7,252 bases of DNA from DATLFP01 sp035540955 (GCA_035540955.1 DATLFP010000220.1:1-7252), one strand, 5' to 3'. Shown: positions 1 to 5,482, counted from the first letter of the stretch. The notes: generated by a model not told the origin, from the sequence alone. Numbers and translations: made by a program.

Positions 1-2
1 AG

Positions 3-950
3 CTAGGCGGCCGCGCCGGCGGGGGCGAGCACGTGCAGCCGTACGGCGGTGCCGACCGGGGAGCTGTGCAGCTGGACGAGGTCGCACAGCTGGTTCGCCA
101 TCCAGAGCCCGCGCCCGCGGTCGGCGTCGGACGTCGGCACGACCCGACCCACCAGCGGCTGATCGATGAGACCCCCGTCGCGCACCTCACACGCGACGGT
201 CTGCCCGTCGTGCCAGACCCGCGCCAGGCCCCGGCCCCCACCGTGCTGCACGCTGTTGGTGGCGATCTCGTTCACGGCGAGGACGAGGTCGGCGGTGCGT
301 GTCTCGGCGATCCCGGCGCGCGCCGCCTCCCGCTCGACGAAGCGGCGCAGCGCCCCGAGCTCGCTGCTCGAGAAGCCCATCTCCGCCACGGCCGCCGTGG
401 GCTCGGGCAGCGGGTCAAGGAACGGTGACCGGTGGTCGATCGGCTCGTAGGCGTCGCTGCGGGCGATCTCGTCGTCGACGAGCATGGGGTGGGTGCGGCG
501 GGCGCCGGCGAGCACCTGCTGGTCGAGGGCCCACGCGTCGTACGGGCAGAGCAGCTGGAAGTCGGCCTCGCCGGCGAAGGCCACGTTCAGCAGGGCCTCG
601 TGGCGGTGGCACTCGTCGAGCACCGCGCCGCGGCGATGGGGGCCGATCGGCTCGCCGATGGCCCGGAGCGGCCGACCCGAGCCGGCGTGGTCGTCGACGA
701 AGTCCTGCAACGCGGGGATGATGCGGGCCGGGTTGTGCCCGATCTCGCTCATGTCGGCGAAGACGACGTCGCCGGCGTCGGTCCCCAGCGCAGCTCTGAT
801 CGCCTCGTTCTTCGCCGGATCGAGCACGACGAGCGCGACGGCTCCCTCGTGAGCGCCGTCCCGGAGGAACGGCACGGCGCGGTCGAGGAGGTCGTCGAGC
901 CCGCGGTAGAACAACGCTGCGTGGTGGAACCCCGCGCCGTCGGGTGCCAT
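3..950 (-). CDS. MEDS-domain / HATPase (anti-sigma-type) regulator
   Basis: A complete 315-residue cytoplasmic protein with no signal peptide or membrane segment. Residues about 7-157 look like a MEDS (DcmR-type sensory) domain, beginning FHHAALFY and containing the RAIGEP segment and an HRHEALLN stretch. A variable linker follows. Residues about 196-309 are a GHKL ATPase of the RsbW/anti-sigma-factor type: N-box NEIATNSVQHGG at 227-238, G1 VRDGG at 256-260, and G2 RGRGLWMANQLCD at 278-290. There is no phospho-acceptor histidine (DHp) domain, so it is not a classical sensor histidine kinase. Proteins of this architecture are usually annotated as sensor kinase-like or anti-sigma regulatory factors; the ligand is unknown. 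It lies 36 bp downstream of the hydrolase gene on the same strand, but its start is preceded by a -10-like TAGCCT six bases upstream, so it may have its own leaderless transcript. Family call is firm; the target is unknown. Confidence 0.88.
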   Translation of the reverse strand: MAPDGAGFHHAALFYRGLDDLLDRAVPFLRDGAHEGAVALVVLDPAKNEAIRAALGTDAGDVVFADMSEIGHNPARIIPALQDFVDDHAGSGRPLRAIGEPIGPHRRGAVLDECHRHEALLNVAFAGEADFQLLCPYDAWALDQQVLAGARRTHPMLVDDEIARSDAYEPIDHRSPFLDPLPEPTAAVAEMGFSSSELGALRRFVEREAARAGIAETRTADLVLAVNEIATNSVQHGGGRGLARVWHDGQTVACEVRDGGLIDQPLVGRVVPTSDADRGRGLWMANQLCDLVQLHSSPVGTAVRLHVLAPAGAAA

Positions 951-956
951 CGCGAG

Positions 957-984
957 AGGCTACGCCTCGCGCGTGGTTGTTCCC
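957..984 (-). promoter_or_regulatory. candidate promoter of the MEDS-HATPase gene
   Basis: On the minus strand, GGGAAC (plus 979-984) is followed after 16 bases by TAGCCT (plus 957-962). Six bases later comes the ATG at 950. The TAnnnT hexamer this close to the start suggests a leaderless mRNA. The GGGAAC element resembles the -35 of many ECF/stress promoters, although TAGCCT is not a typical ECF -10. A small hairpin (GAGGC-GTA-GCCTC, plus 956-968) overlaps the site. Predicted by eye only. Confidence 0.35.
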
Positions 985-986
985 GC

Positions 987-2276
987 TCAGCCGGTCTCGC
1001 CGCCCCGATCGCGCCGGCCGGTCTCGCTGGCCATCGCCGCGTGGCCGAGGATGTTGCGGGCCATCGACGATGTCTGCTCGGCGCTGCGCGCCCGGTAGAT
1101 CTCGGTGCGGAGCCGGTGGGCATCGGCGGCGTCGGGCTGGGCCAGCACCGCGAACTCCACGGCGTGGCAGGCGAGGGCCAGCTCACCGGCGGCGAGCAGG
1201 GCGGCGGCCTTCGCCAGCACGTTGTCGAGCCCGCCCGCCAGCTCGACCCACAGCGCGGCCTGCTCGGCGCGCGGCGCCGGCAGCAGGTTGTCGGGCTCGC
1301 CGTCCCACCAGCCTCCGTAGCGCCGCCACACGTTGCGCACGATGAACTGCGGGTGGTCGTACACCGGCTGCAGGTAGGGCTTGCCGGCGAGGTGGGGCGG
1401 CACCTCGACCTCGTGGATGACGGTGTCGAGCGACGCGCCCTGGTTCATGAGCGCCAGCGTCTGCGCCTCGATTGACTCGAGCAGCTCGGCGGTGTCCTCC
1501 AGGGCGGCGACGATGCGGTCGCGCCCGAGCAGCGGGAGGCCGTGCCCGGCGAGCATCACCTCGGGCCCGAGGGCCGCCATCTCCCGCAGGGCGACGGCCC
1601 AGTCGCTCACGTAGCGCTGCACCTTCTGGGGGTTGCCGGCGTTGGGCACGGCCCAGATGAACAGGTCGCCGGGGGCGAGGATCTTGCGCTGCGGGCACCA
1701 CGTCCAGGTGGCGTCGTCAGTCTCGCCGCGGGCGTGGCGCAGCTCGAAGGAGAGCTCGCCGCGCGAGAACGTGATCGCGTCGCGGTAGGTCACGTCCGGG
1801 TAGCGGTACCAGTCGGGCCACTGGAACTGCGGCAGGAAGATGCCGAACTGGCGCATGTTGATGGCGCGGTTCCACCCGCGCGTCTTCAGGTAGCGGTCGA
1901 AGTGCCGGGGCAGCTTCTCGTGCGCGTACACCGTCGGCTGGCTCCACCCGTTGGCCGTCGCCTCCTCCTCGAACTTCTTCGTGCCGAAGACGTGGTCGAC
2001 GTGATGGTGGGAGTACACCGCGGCCCGCAGCGGGCTCGGCCGCCACTGGCGCACGCCCTCGAACAGCGGTCCGATGTCGAGCTGGTGGCCGGTGTCGAGC
2101 ATGACGAGGCCGTCGCCGGTGTCGATCGTGTTGGCGCTGGCGATGCCGATGTACACGAGGAGGTTCTCGGCGATCTCCTCGGCCTGCGGGTGGCGGTAGC
2201 TGACGGGGTGGTGCTCGTGCACGAGGTCGGCCTCACCGGCCCACATCCGCTCCGACAGCTCGATGATCGAGGTCAT
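987..2276 (-). CDS. alkylsulfatase-like metallo-beta-lactamase-fold hydrolase
   Basis: A 429-residue protein starting ATG at 2276. The metallo-beta-lactamase fold shows LDTG at 60-63, the metal motif HHHVDH at 90-95 (HxHxDH), GETDD at 184-188, APGDLF at 201-206 and AGHG at 243-246, so the dinuclear metal site looks intact. Residues about 300-380, including RRYGGWWDGEPDNLLPAP at 318-335 and VELAGG, match the alkylsulfatase dimerisation domain of the SdsA1/BDS1 (class III sulfatase) family. The C-terminal SCP2-like substrate-binding domain of full-length enzymes is absent, the protein ending soon after the dimerisation domain, so hydrolysis of long alkyl sulfates should not be assumed. There is no signal peptide. 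The open frame continues upstream far into the synthase gene but there resembles no protein; the ATG at 2276 fits the start of the conserved sequence. AAGGGT six bases upstream could be a weak -10. Family sure, substrate unknown. Confidence 0.85.
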   Translation of the reverse strand: MTSIIELSERMWAGEADLVHEHHPVSYRHPQAEEIAENLLVYIGIASANTIDTGDGLVMLDTGHQLDIGPLFEGVRQWRPSPLRAAVYSHHHVDHVFGTKKFEEEATANGWSQPTVYAHEKLPRHFDRYLKTRGWNRAINMRQFGIFLPQFQWPDWYRYPDVTYRDAITFSRGELSFELRHARGETDDATWTWCPQRKILAPGDLFIWAVPNAGNPQKVQRYVSDWAVALREMAALGPEVMLAGHGLPLLGRDRIVAALEDTAELLESIEAQTLALMNQGASLDTVIHEVEVPPHLAGKPYLQPVYDHPQFIVRNVWRRYGGWWDGEPDNLLPAPRAEQAALWVELAGGLDNVLAKAAALLAAGELALACHAVEFAVLAQPDAADAHRLRTEIYRARSAEQTSSMARNILGHAAMASETGRRDRGGETG

Positions 2277-2334
2277 CCCCCGACCCTTGCACGCGGCGGG
2301 TCGTGCAGGGCGTCGCGGGCGAGCAAGCCGGACT

Positions 2335-2441
2335 GCGAGCGTCAGCGAGCCGCGATTCGGCGCCGCGGAGGCGCGCAGACGCAGGATCGCCGGAGCGGTG
2401 GGCCGCTCGCGAGCGTCAGCGAGCCTCGGCGCCCCGGAGCG
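2335..2441. repeat. duplicated GC-rich extragenic repeat with hairpins
   Basis: The 176-bp gap between the synthase stop and the hydrolase start (2277-2452) carries two direct copies of the 17-mer GCGAGCGTCAGCGAGCC, at 2335-2351 and 2409-2425. Each is followed by a related TCGGCGCC(G/C)CGGAG(G)CG tail, at 2357-2373 and 2426-2441; copy 1 has five extra bases (GCGAT) before its tail. Copy 2 is preceded by a 6-bp hairpin (GAGCGG-TGGG-CCGCTC, 2393-2408) and overlaps the 10-bp palindrome GCTCGCGAGC (2405-2414). It may be a REP-like extragenic element or serve as terminator of the synthase gene. No ORF of protein-like composition is seen in the gap. Confidence 0.6.
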
Positions 2442-2452
2442 AAGGCAATCGT

Positions 2453-3505
2453 TTACGAATCGCGGGCGGCGATGAAGGCGGCGAGGGCCTCGAGCTCGGC
2501 GGTGGCGGTGGGGTCGAGGCCGGCGCCCGTGAGCGCCTCGACGGCCCGGCTGGTGAGCTCGTGGATGCGCGCCTCCATCGCGTCGCGGGCGCCCGTCTCC
2601 ACCAGCACCTCCTGGAGGCGCCGGACCTCCTCGTCGCTGAGGTCGTGGGCGCCGATGCGGTCGAGCACGGCCAGCGCCGCCGGCGACGCCACCTCCCGGG
2701 CCGCCGAGACCAGCTCGGTCACCTTCCCCTCCCGCAGGTCGCCGCCCACGGGCTTGCCCAGGAGCAGCTCCTCGCCGAAGGCGCCGAGGAGGTCGTCGCG
2801 CATCTGGAACGCCTCGCCGAGGGGCAGGCCGTAGGCGCTGAGACCGGGGCCGAGGTCGTCGAGCCGGCCGGCCAGCGCCGCTCCCAGGTGCAGGGGCCGC
2901 TCGACGGTGTACTTGCCGCTCTTGAGCACCGAGATGCGACGGGCGCGGTCGCGCGCGTGGCGGCCGTCGGCGCCCGCCTTCACGTCGAGGTACTGGCCCA
3001 CGTTCACCTCGATGCGCAGCTCGGTGAACACCGCCCGGGCCGCGGGCGACACGTCGTGCAGGAGCTGGTCGGCGTAGACGAAGGCGAGGTCGCCCACGAG
3101 GATCGCGACCGACTCGCCGTAGTGGCCCGAGCTGCCCCGCCACCCCTCGGCGGCGTGGGCGTCGGCGAACCGGGTGTGCACCGCCGGCAGGCCCCGGCGG
3201 AACGCGGAAGCGTCCATCACGTCGTCGTGCACCAGCGCGAAGGAGTGGAGCAGCTCGAGGGCGGCGCCGGCGTCGGTGGCGGCCCGCTCGTCGGCGCCTC
3301 CGGCGCCGGCGTAGGCCCAGTGGCAGAACGCGGGACGGAGGCGCTTGCCCCCGGCGGCGACGAACTCGGCGAGCGCGTCGAACGGCTCGCCCAGGTCGGC
3401 GTCGACCGCGGTCCACCGCGCCCGTTCCGTCGCCAGGAGCCCGGCGATGCGCCTCTCGACGCGGTCGCCGATGGCGGCGAGGCTCGACGGGGCCGGCCGG
3501 TTCAC
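2453..3505 (-). CDS. polyprenyl diphosphate synthase, probably geranylgeranyl-PP synthase
   Basis: A 350-residue trans-isoprenyl diphosphate synthase that condenses IPP with allylic diphosphates in the cytoplasm. Seen in order: GGKRLRP at 52-58 (IPP binding); the first aspartate-rich motif HDDVMD at 93-98 followed by RRG; KSGKYTVERPL at 195-205; and the second motif QMRDDLLGAFGE at 234-245. The second motif reads DDxxG instead of DDxxD, a form I know from actinobacterial GGPP synthases. Phe89 lies five residues before the first motif, a position where an aromatic residue commonly limits the chain near C20; hence the GGPP guess. Length is normal for the family. The start is GTG at 3505: there is no well-placed Shine-Dalgarno, but a -10-like TACGCT ends six bases before it, suggesting a leaderless start. 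The product could feed carotenoid, quinone or other prenyl pathways; no partner gene is in the window. Confidence 0.9.
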   Translation of the reverse strand: MNRPAPSSLAAIGDRVERRIAGLLATERARWTAVDADLGEPFDALAEFVAAGGKRLRPAFCHWAYAGAGGADERAATDAGAALELLHSFALVHDDVMDASAFRRGLPAVHTRFADAHAAEGWRGSSGHYGESVAILVGDLAFVYADQLLHDVSPAARAVFTELRIEVNVGQYLDVKAGADGRHARDRARRISVLKSGKYTVERPLHLGAALAGRLDDLGPGLSAYGLPLGEAFQMRDDLLGAFGEELLLGKPVGGDLREGKVTELVSAAREVASPAALAVLDRIGAHDLSDEEVRRLQEVLVETGARDAMEARIHELTSRAVEALTGAGLDPTATAELEALAAFIAARDS

Positions 3506-3511
3506 GGCCTC

Positions 3512-3517
3512 AGCGTA
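3512..3517 (-). promoter_or_regulatory. candidate -10 box of the polyprenyl synthase gene
   Basis: On the minus strand TACGCT (TAnnnT) is separated by six bases from the GTG start at 3505, compatible with transcription beginning at or next to the start codon. No convincing -35 is visible; the expected region overlaps one arm of the inverted repeat at 3526-3571. Predicted by eye. Confidence 0.35.
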
Positions 3518-3525
3518 GGGCTGAC

Positions 3526-3571
3526 CGTCGGGCGCGCACGTAGCCGGATCCGGTGACCGGCGCGCCCGACG
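3526..3571 (-). terminator. long inverted repeat, possible terminator after the SHOCT-like gene
   Basis: Perfect 12-bp arms CGTCGGGCGCGC (3526-3537) and GCGCGCCCGACG (3560-3571) flank a 22-base centre that itself holds the palindrome CCGGATCCGG (3544-3553). It lies in the 78-bp gap after the stop of the small charged protein and before the synthase start, on the strand both genes use. No T-run follows, so it would be a U-less terminator of the kind proposed in high-GC actinobacteria, or a regulatory structure upstream of the synthase. Confidence 0.45.
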
Positions 3572-3583
3572 AGCCGGTTCAGG

Positions 3584-3841
3584 TCAGTCGACCTTGATCT
3601 GCGCCATGAGCTCGGCGCGCTTGTCGGCGAAGTCCTCGGCGTCGATCAGGCCCTCGTCGAGCTGGATCGCCAGCGCCTCGACCTCGGCGAGCACCTCCTC
3701 CATGGAGCGCGTCACCACCGGCTCCTCGTCCTCCTCGCTCGAAGCGGCGCGCTCCTGGCGCTTCTCCTGCTTCAGCGACTGCTTCTCCTTCTTCGCCCGG
3801 TCCCGCTCTCGCTTCCCGAAGCTCGTCCCTCTGCTGGCCAT
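3584..3841 (-). CDS. small charged protein with SHOCT-like C-terminus
   Basis: An 85-residue soluble protein. Residues about 8-40 are an extremely charged, probably helical stretch rich in K, R, E and Q (KRERDRAKKEKQSLKQEKRQER, then SSEEDEE). Residues about 47-83 form an amphipathic segment with EVEALAIQLDEGLIDAEDFADKRAEL-type spacing, resembling the SHOCT short C-terminal domain (helix, G-L-I, then a D/E-x-x-F helix). The start is ATG at 3841 because AGAGGTGA lies directly upstream at good Shine-Dalgarno spacing; an in-frame GTG at 3880 falls inside a palindrome and is rejected. It lies 69 bp downstream of the cold-shock gene on the same strand, with a strong palindrome between, so co-transcription is possible but may be attenuated. 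The basic N-terminus could bind nucleic acid; that is inference. Function unknown. Confidence 0.75.
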   Translation of the reverse strand: MASRGTSFGKRERDRAKKEKQSLKQEKRQERAASSEEDEEPVVTRSMEEVLAEVEALAIQLDEGLIDAEDFADKRAELMAQIKVD

Positions 3842-3867
3842 GTCACCTCTCAGTTCCGGACGCGGTA

Positions 3868-3893
3868 GGGCCGCCGGCACGTGCCGGCGGCCC
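3868..3893. terminator. perfect 26-bp palindrome between cold-shock and SHOCT-like genes
   Basis: Arms GGGCCGCCGGCAC (3868-3880) and GTGCCGGCGGCCC (3881-3893) are exactly complementary with no spacer, centred on CACGTG. It lies 17 bp after the cold-shock stop on that gene's transcript side. In RNA it would form a very stable GC hairpin, although a few central pairs must open for the loop. No U-tract follows. It is most likely a terminator or RNA-stabilising hairpin of the cold-shock transcript; a dimeric regulator's binding site is the alternative. Confidence 0.6.
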
Positions 3894-3910
3894 GGGTACG
3901 AATCGCCGGG

Positions 3911-4111
3911 TCAGACGATCCGAACGTTCTGCGCCTCCTCGCCCTTTCGGCCGGGCGCAACGTCGAACTCGACCCGCTGACCCTCCTCGAGGGTGCGGTA
4001 CCCGTTGGCCTGGATGTTCGAGAAGTGCACGAACACATCGTCGCCGCCTTCACGGGCGATGAAGCCGTAGCCCTTCTCGTTGTTGAACCACTTCACGGTG
4101 CCAGTTGCCAC
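3911..4111 (-). CDS. cspA: cold-shock protein (CspA family)
   Basis: A 66-residue single cold-shock domain, full length for the family. It acts as a cytoplasmic single-stranded nucleic acid binder/RNA chaperone. The RNP1 motif is KGYGFI at 13-18 and RNP2 is VFVHF at 26-30; the conserved TVKWFN opening (5-10) and the EGQRVEFDV segment are present. The start is GTG at 4111, giving the usual M-A-T-G-T-V-K-W N-terminus. A purine-rich AAGAGAGA stretch about 9 bases upstream could serve as a weak ribosome binding site. The gene is 66 bp downstream of the STAS gene stop. A TAGACT box in that gap suggests its own promoter and a leader of roughly 45-50 bases. Confidence 0.96.
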   Translation of the reverse strand: MATGTVKWFNNEKGYGFIAREGGDDVFVHFSNIQANGYRTLEEGQRVEFDVAPGRKGEEAQNVRIV

Positions 4112-4166
4112 TTCGTCTGTCTCTCTTCACTCTCGGACCGACCCTGGTGGCCAGACCGTTTCCGCC

Positions 4167-4172
4167 AGTCTA
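4167..4172 (-). promoter_or_regulatory. candidate -10 box of the cold-shock gene
   Basis: TAGACT on the minus strand lies about 56 bp before the GTG of the cold-shock gene, in the short gap after the STAS stop (4178). It would give a leader of about 45-50 bases. No clear -35 is visible. Low-certainty prediction. Confidence 0.3.
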
Positions 4173-4177
4173 AGCGG

Positions 4178-4492
4178 TCAGGCGGCCGGGCACGGCTCGA
4201 GCAACCGGTCGAGCCCGGTGATCTCCAGCACCTGGCGGGCCAGCGGGGCCGGGTTCCGGAGGACGAGCGCCCCGCCCTGCGCCTCGAGCCGCTGCCCGGC
4301 GCTCTCGAACACCCGCAGGGCAGCGGCGGTGACCAGCGTGGTGGCGGCCAGATCGATGACCAGGGTGGTGGCGCCGGCCTCGACGGCCGCCTCGATCCGG
4401 TCGCGGACGCCGGGCAGCTCGGCCAGGCACAGCTCGCCCGTGAGGGCCAGGACGGTGTGGTGGGCGGGGGCGAGGGACGTGGCGGCCTCCAT
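4178..4492 (-). CDS. single-domain STAS protein lacking the phospho-acceptor serine
   Basis: A 104-residue protein made of one STAS domain, the fold of anti-sigma-factor antagonists (SpoIIAA/RsbV). Seen: beta strand TVLALTGELCLAELPGVRD at about 13-31, core strand TLVIDLAATTLV at 43-54, and a C-terminal LRNPAPLARQVLEITGLDRLLE segment typical of the family. Where active antagonists carry D-S-S-G after the core strand, this protein has T-A-A-A (residues 55-58). The serine phosphorylated by the partner kinase is therefore missing and switching by phosphorylation is unlikely. It might be a constitutive antagonist, a scaffold or a diverged paralogue. GTG at 4495 and ATG at 4492 are adjacent candidate starts; neither has a good ribosome binding site, and ATG was chosen. 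The gene is divergent from the selenoprotein and precedes the cold-shock gene. Confidence 0.8.
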   Translation of the reverse strand: MEAATSLAPAHHTVLALTGELCLAELPGVRDRIEAAVEAGATTLVIDLAATTLVTAAALRVFESAGQRLEAQGGALVLRNPAPLARQVLEITGLDRLLEPCPAA

Positions 4493-4516
4493 CACGGGGG
4501 TGAACGTCGGGCGCCG

Positions 4517-4541
4517 CCCGGGGATACGGGCCCGCCCCGGG
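4517..4541. repeat. GC-rich inverted repeat in the divergent STAS/selenoprotein gap
   Basis: CCCGGGG (4517-4523) and CCCCGGG (4535-4541) are complementary around an 11-base centre that contains CGGGCCCG. They lie in the 76-bp gap between the minus-strand STAS start and the plus-strand selenoprotein start. It could be an operator or simply a GC-rich chance match. Confidence 0.3.
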
Positions 4542-4568
4542 TTCCGCGGGATCTGGCAGGCTCGGCCG

Positions 4569-5429
4569 GTGCCGGTCGACTCCTACGCCTTCCTGCCCCG
4601 CAGCTTCCGGGCGCTCTACGAGAACCCGCCGCGGCTCGAGGGGGAGGACGACGCGGTGTGGGCGCCCTTCGAGGGGCCCCTCGCCGATGCCACCATCGCC
4701 CTCCTGTCCTCGGCCGGGCTCTACGTGGAGGCGACCCAGCCGTCCTTCGACGTCGACCGCGAGCGCGCCGAGCCCGGCTGGGGTGATCCCTCCTGGCGCG
4801 CCATCCCCCGGTCGACCGGCCAGGGCGAGTGCGGCATGGCCCACCTGCACGTCAACCCCACCGACACCCTCGCCGATCACGAGGTGTCGCTGCCCCTGCG
4901 CGCCCTCGACGGCCTCGTCGCCGACGGCGTCGTCGGCGCCTCCGCGCCCACCCACTACTCGGTGATGGGCTACCAGCAGGCCGGTCTCGCCGACTGGCGG
5001 TCGACCACCGCCGCCGAGATCATCGCCCGCCTGCGCGACGAGCACGTCGACGCCCTCGTGCTCGCGCCCACCTGACCGGACTGCTGCAAGAACGTGCCCG
5101 TGCTGGCACGTCACGTCGAGCGGGCCGGGATCCCGACGGTCGTCGTCACGATGATGCCGGCGGTGGCCGAGTGGCTCCTCGCGCCGCGCATCGTCGGCGT
5201 CGAGTTCCCCTTCGGCCACACCTTCGGGATGCCCGGCGACGACGCCGTGCACCGGCGGGTCCTCGCCACCGCCGTGGAGCTGCTGGCCGGCGCCGACCAC
5301 GCCGGGACCCGCGTCGACCTCGACATCGAGTGGCCGCAGTCGCGGGGCGAGGCCTACAAGTCGTGGCAGCCGGCGGAGCCGAGCCCGATCGTCAAGCTGA
5401 TGCTGGAGCGGCGTTCCGGCGACCGATGA
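4569..5429 (+). CDS. GrdB/PrdB-like selenoprotein with in-frame UGA (Sec169)
   Basis: One 286-residue protein read through TGA at 5073-5075 as selenocysteine. It belongs by recognition to the glycine/sarcosine/betaine/D-proline reductase selenoprotein B family. The N-terminal half has VDSYAFLPRSFRALYE, ALLSSAGLYV, MAHLHVNPTD and APTHYSVMGYQQAG. It runs without frame change through LVLAPT-U-PDCCKNVPVLARHVE into VVVTMMPAVAEW, VGVEFPFGHTFGMPGD and WQPAEPSPIVKLML. Sec169 with Cys172 forms a UxxC redox motif; Cys173 adds a second thiol. Both halves share the GC-rich third-position pattern. The start is GTG 4569, at the point where family-like sequence begins; GGCAGG 8 bases upstream is a possible ribosome site. 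The real terminator is also TGA (5427-5429). The substrate is unknown: actinobacterial members stand alone, without the other reductase subunits, and none is seen here. Standard gene callers would split it into two ORFs or drop one half. Confidence 0.88.
5073..5111 (+). promoter_or_regulatory. UGA-Sec codon and bacterial SECIS hairpin
   Basis: TGA at 5073-5075 is followed by a perfect 7-bp stem, ACGTGCC (5092-5098) and GGCACGT (5105-5111), closing the six-base loop CGTGCT. The second loop base is G (5100), 24 bases after the UGA. Bacterial SECIS elements bound by SelB lie inside the coding sequence just past the UGA. They carry a G in the first two loop positions, at about 16-37 bases from the UGA, and this hairpin satisfies all of these. 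Confidence 0.78.
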
Positions 5430-5468
5430 GTCCGGGGCCCGGGCGTCGTCCGACGGTCGTGCCCACCG

Positions 5469-5474
5469 TAGAGT
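5469..5474 (+). promoter_or_regulatory. candidate -10 box of the ECF sigma gene
   Basis: TAGAGT (TAnnnT) ends eight bases before the chosen GTG start at 5483, in the 53-bp gap after the selenoprotein stop. It fits a leaderless or near-leaderless transcript. No clear -35 was found. Confidence 0.35.
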
Positions 5475-5482
5475 CGCGTGCC

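Noticed and set aside
432..1475. Plus-strand 347-residue open frame
   Set aside because: It is antisense to the MEDS-HATPase and hydrolase genes, low-complexity, and matches nothing; long shadow frames are expected in DNA this GC-rich.
987..3416. One 809-residue minus-strand protein
   Set aside because: Residues before the ATG at 2276 are Arg/Pro/Ala-rich out-of-frame translation of the synthase gene and the extragenic repeat; only the part from 2276 down resembles a protein family.
3842..3880. Upstream GTG (3880) as start of the SHOCT-like protein
   Set aside because: It lies within the 26-bp palindrome, adds a Pro/Arg-rich tail, and the ATG at 3841 has a strong AGAGGTGA ribosome site.
2454..3906. 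Shared 10-mer TACGAATCGC at 2454-2463 and 3897-3906
   Set aside because: One copy is just the stop region of the synthase gene; length and context are consistent with chance.
4829..5425. Long upstream extension of the sigma factor frame
   Set aside because: It is an Arg-rich shadow of the selenoprotein coding sequence in another frame.
5073..5429. TGA at 5073 as an ordinary stop, nonsense mutation or sequencing error, with 5094-5429 as a separate small gene
   Set aside because: The frame, composition and family similarity continue across the TGA, the site is the known Sec/Cys position of the family, and a SECIS-like hairpin follows. A split gene explains none of these.
5426..5482. ATG at 5426 as start of the sigma factor (ATGA overlap with the selenoprotein stop)
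   Set aside because: The overlap hints at coupling, but the added codons include unfavoured triplets and no sigma-like sequence, and a -10-like TAGAGT lies inside them. It remains the main alternative.
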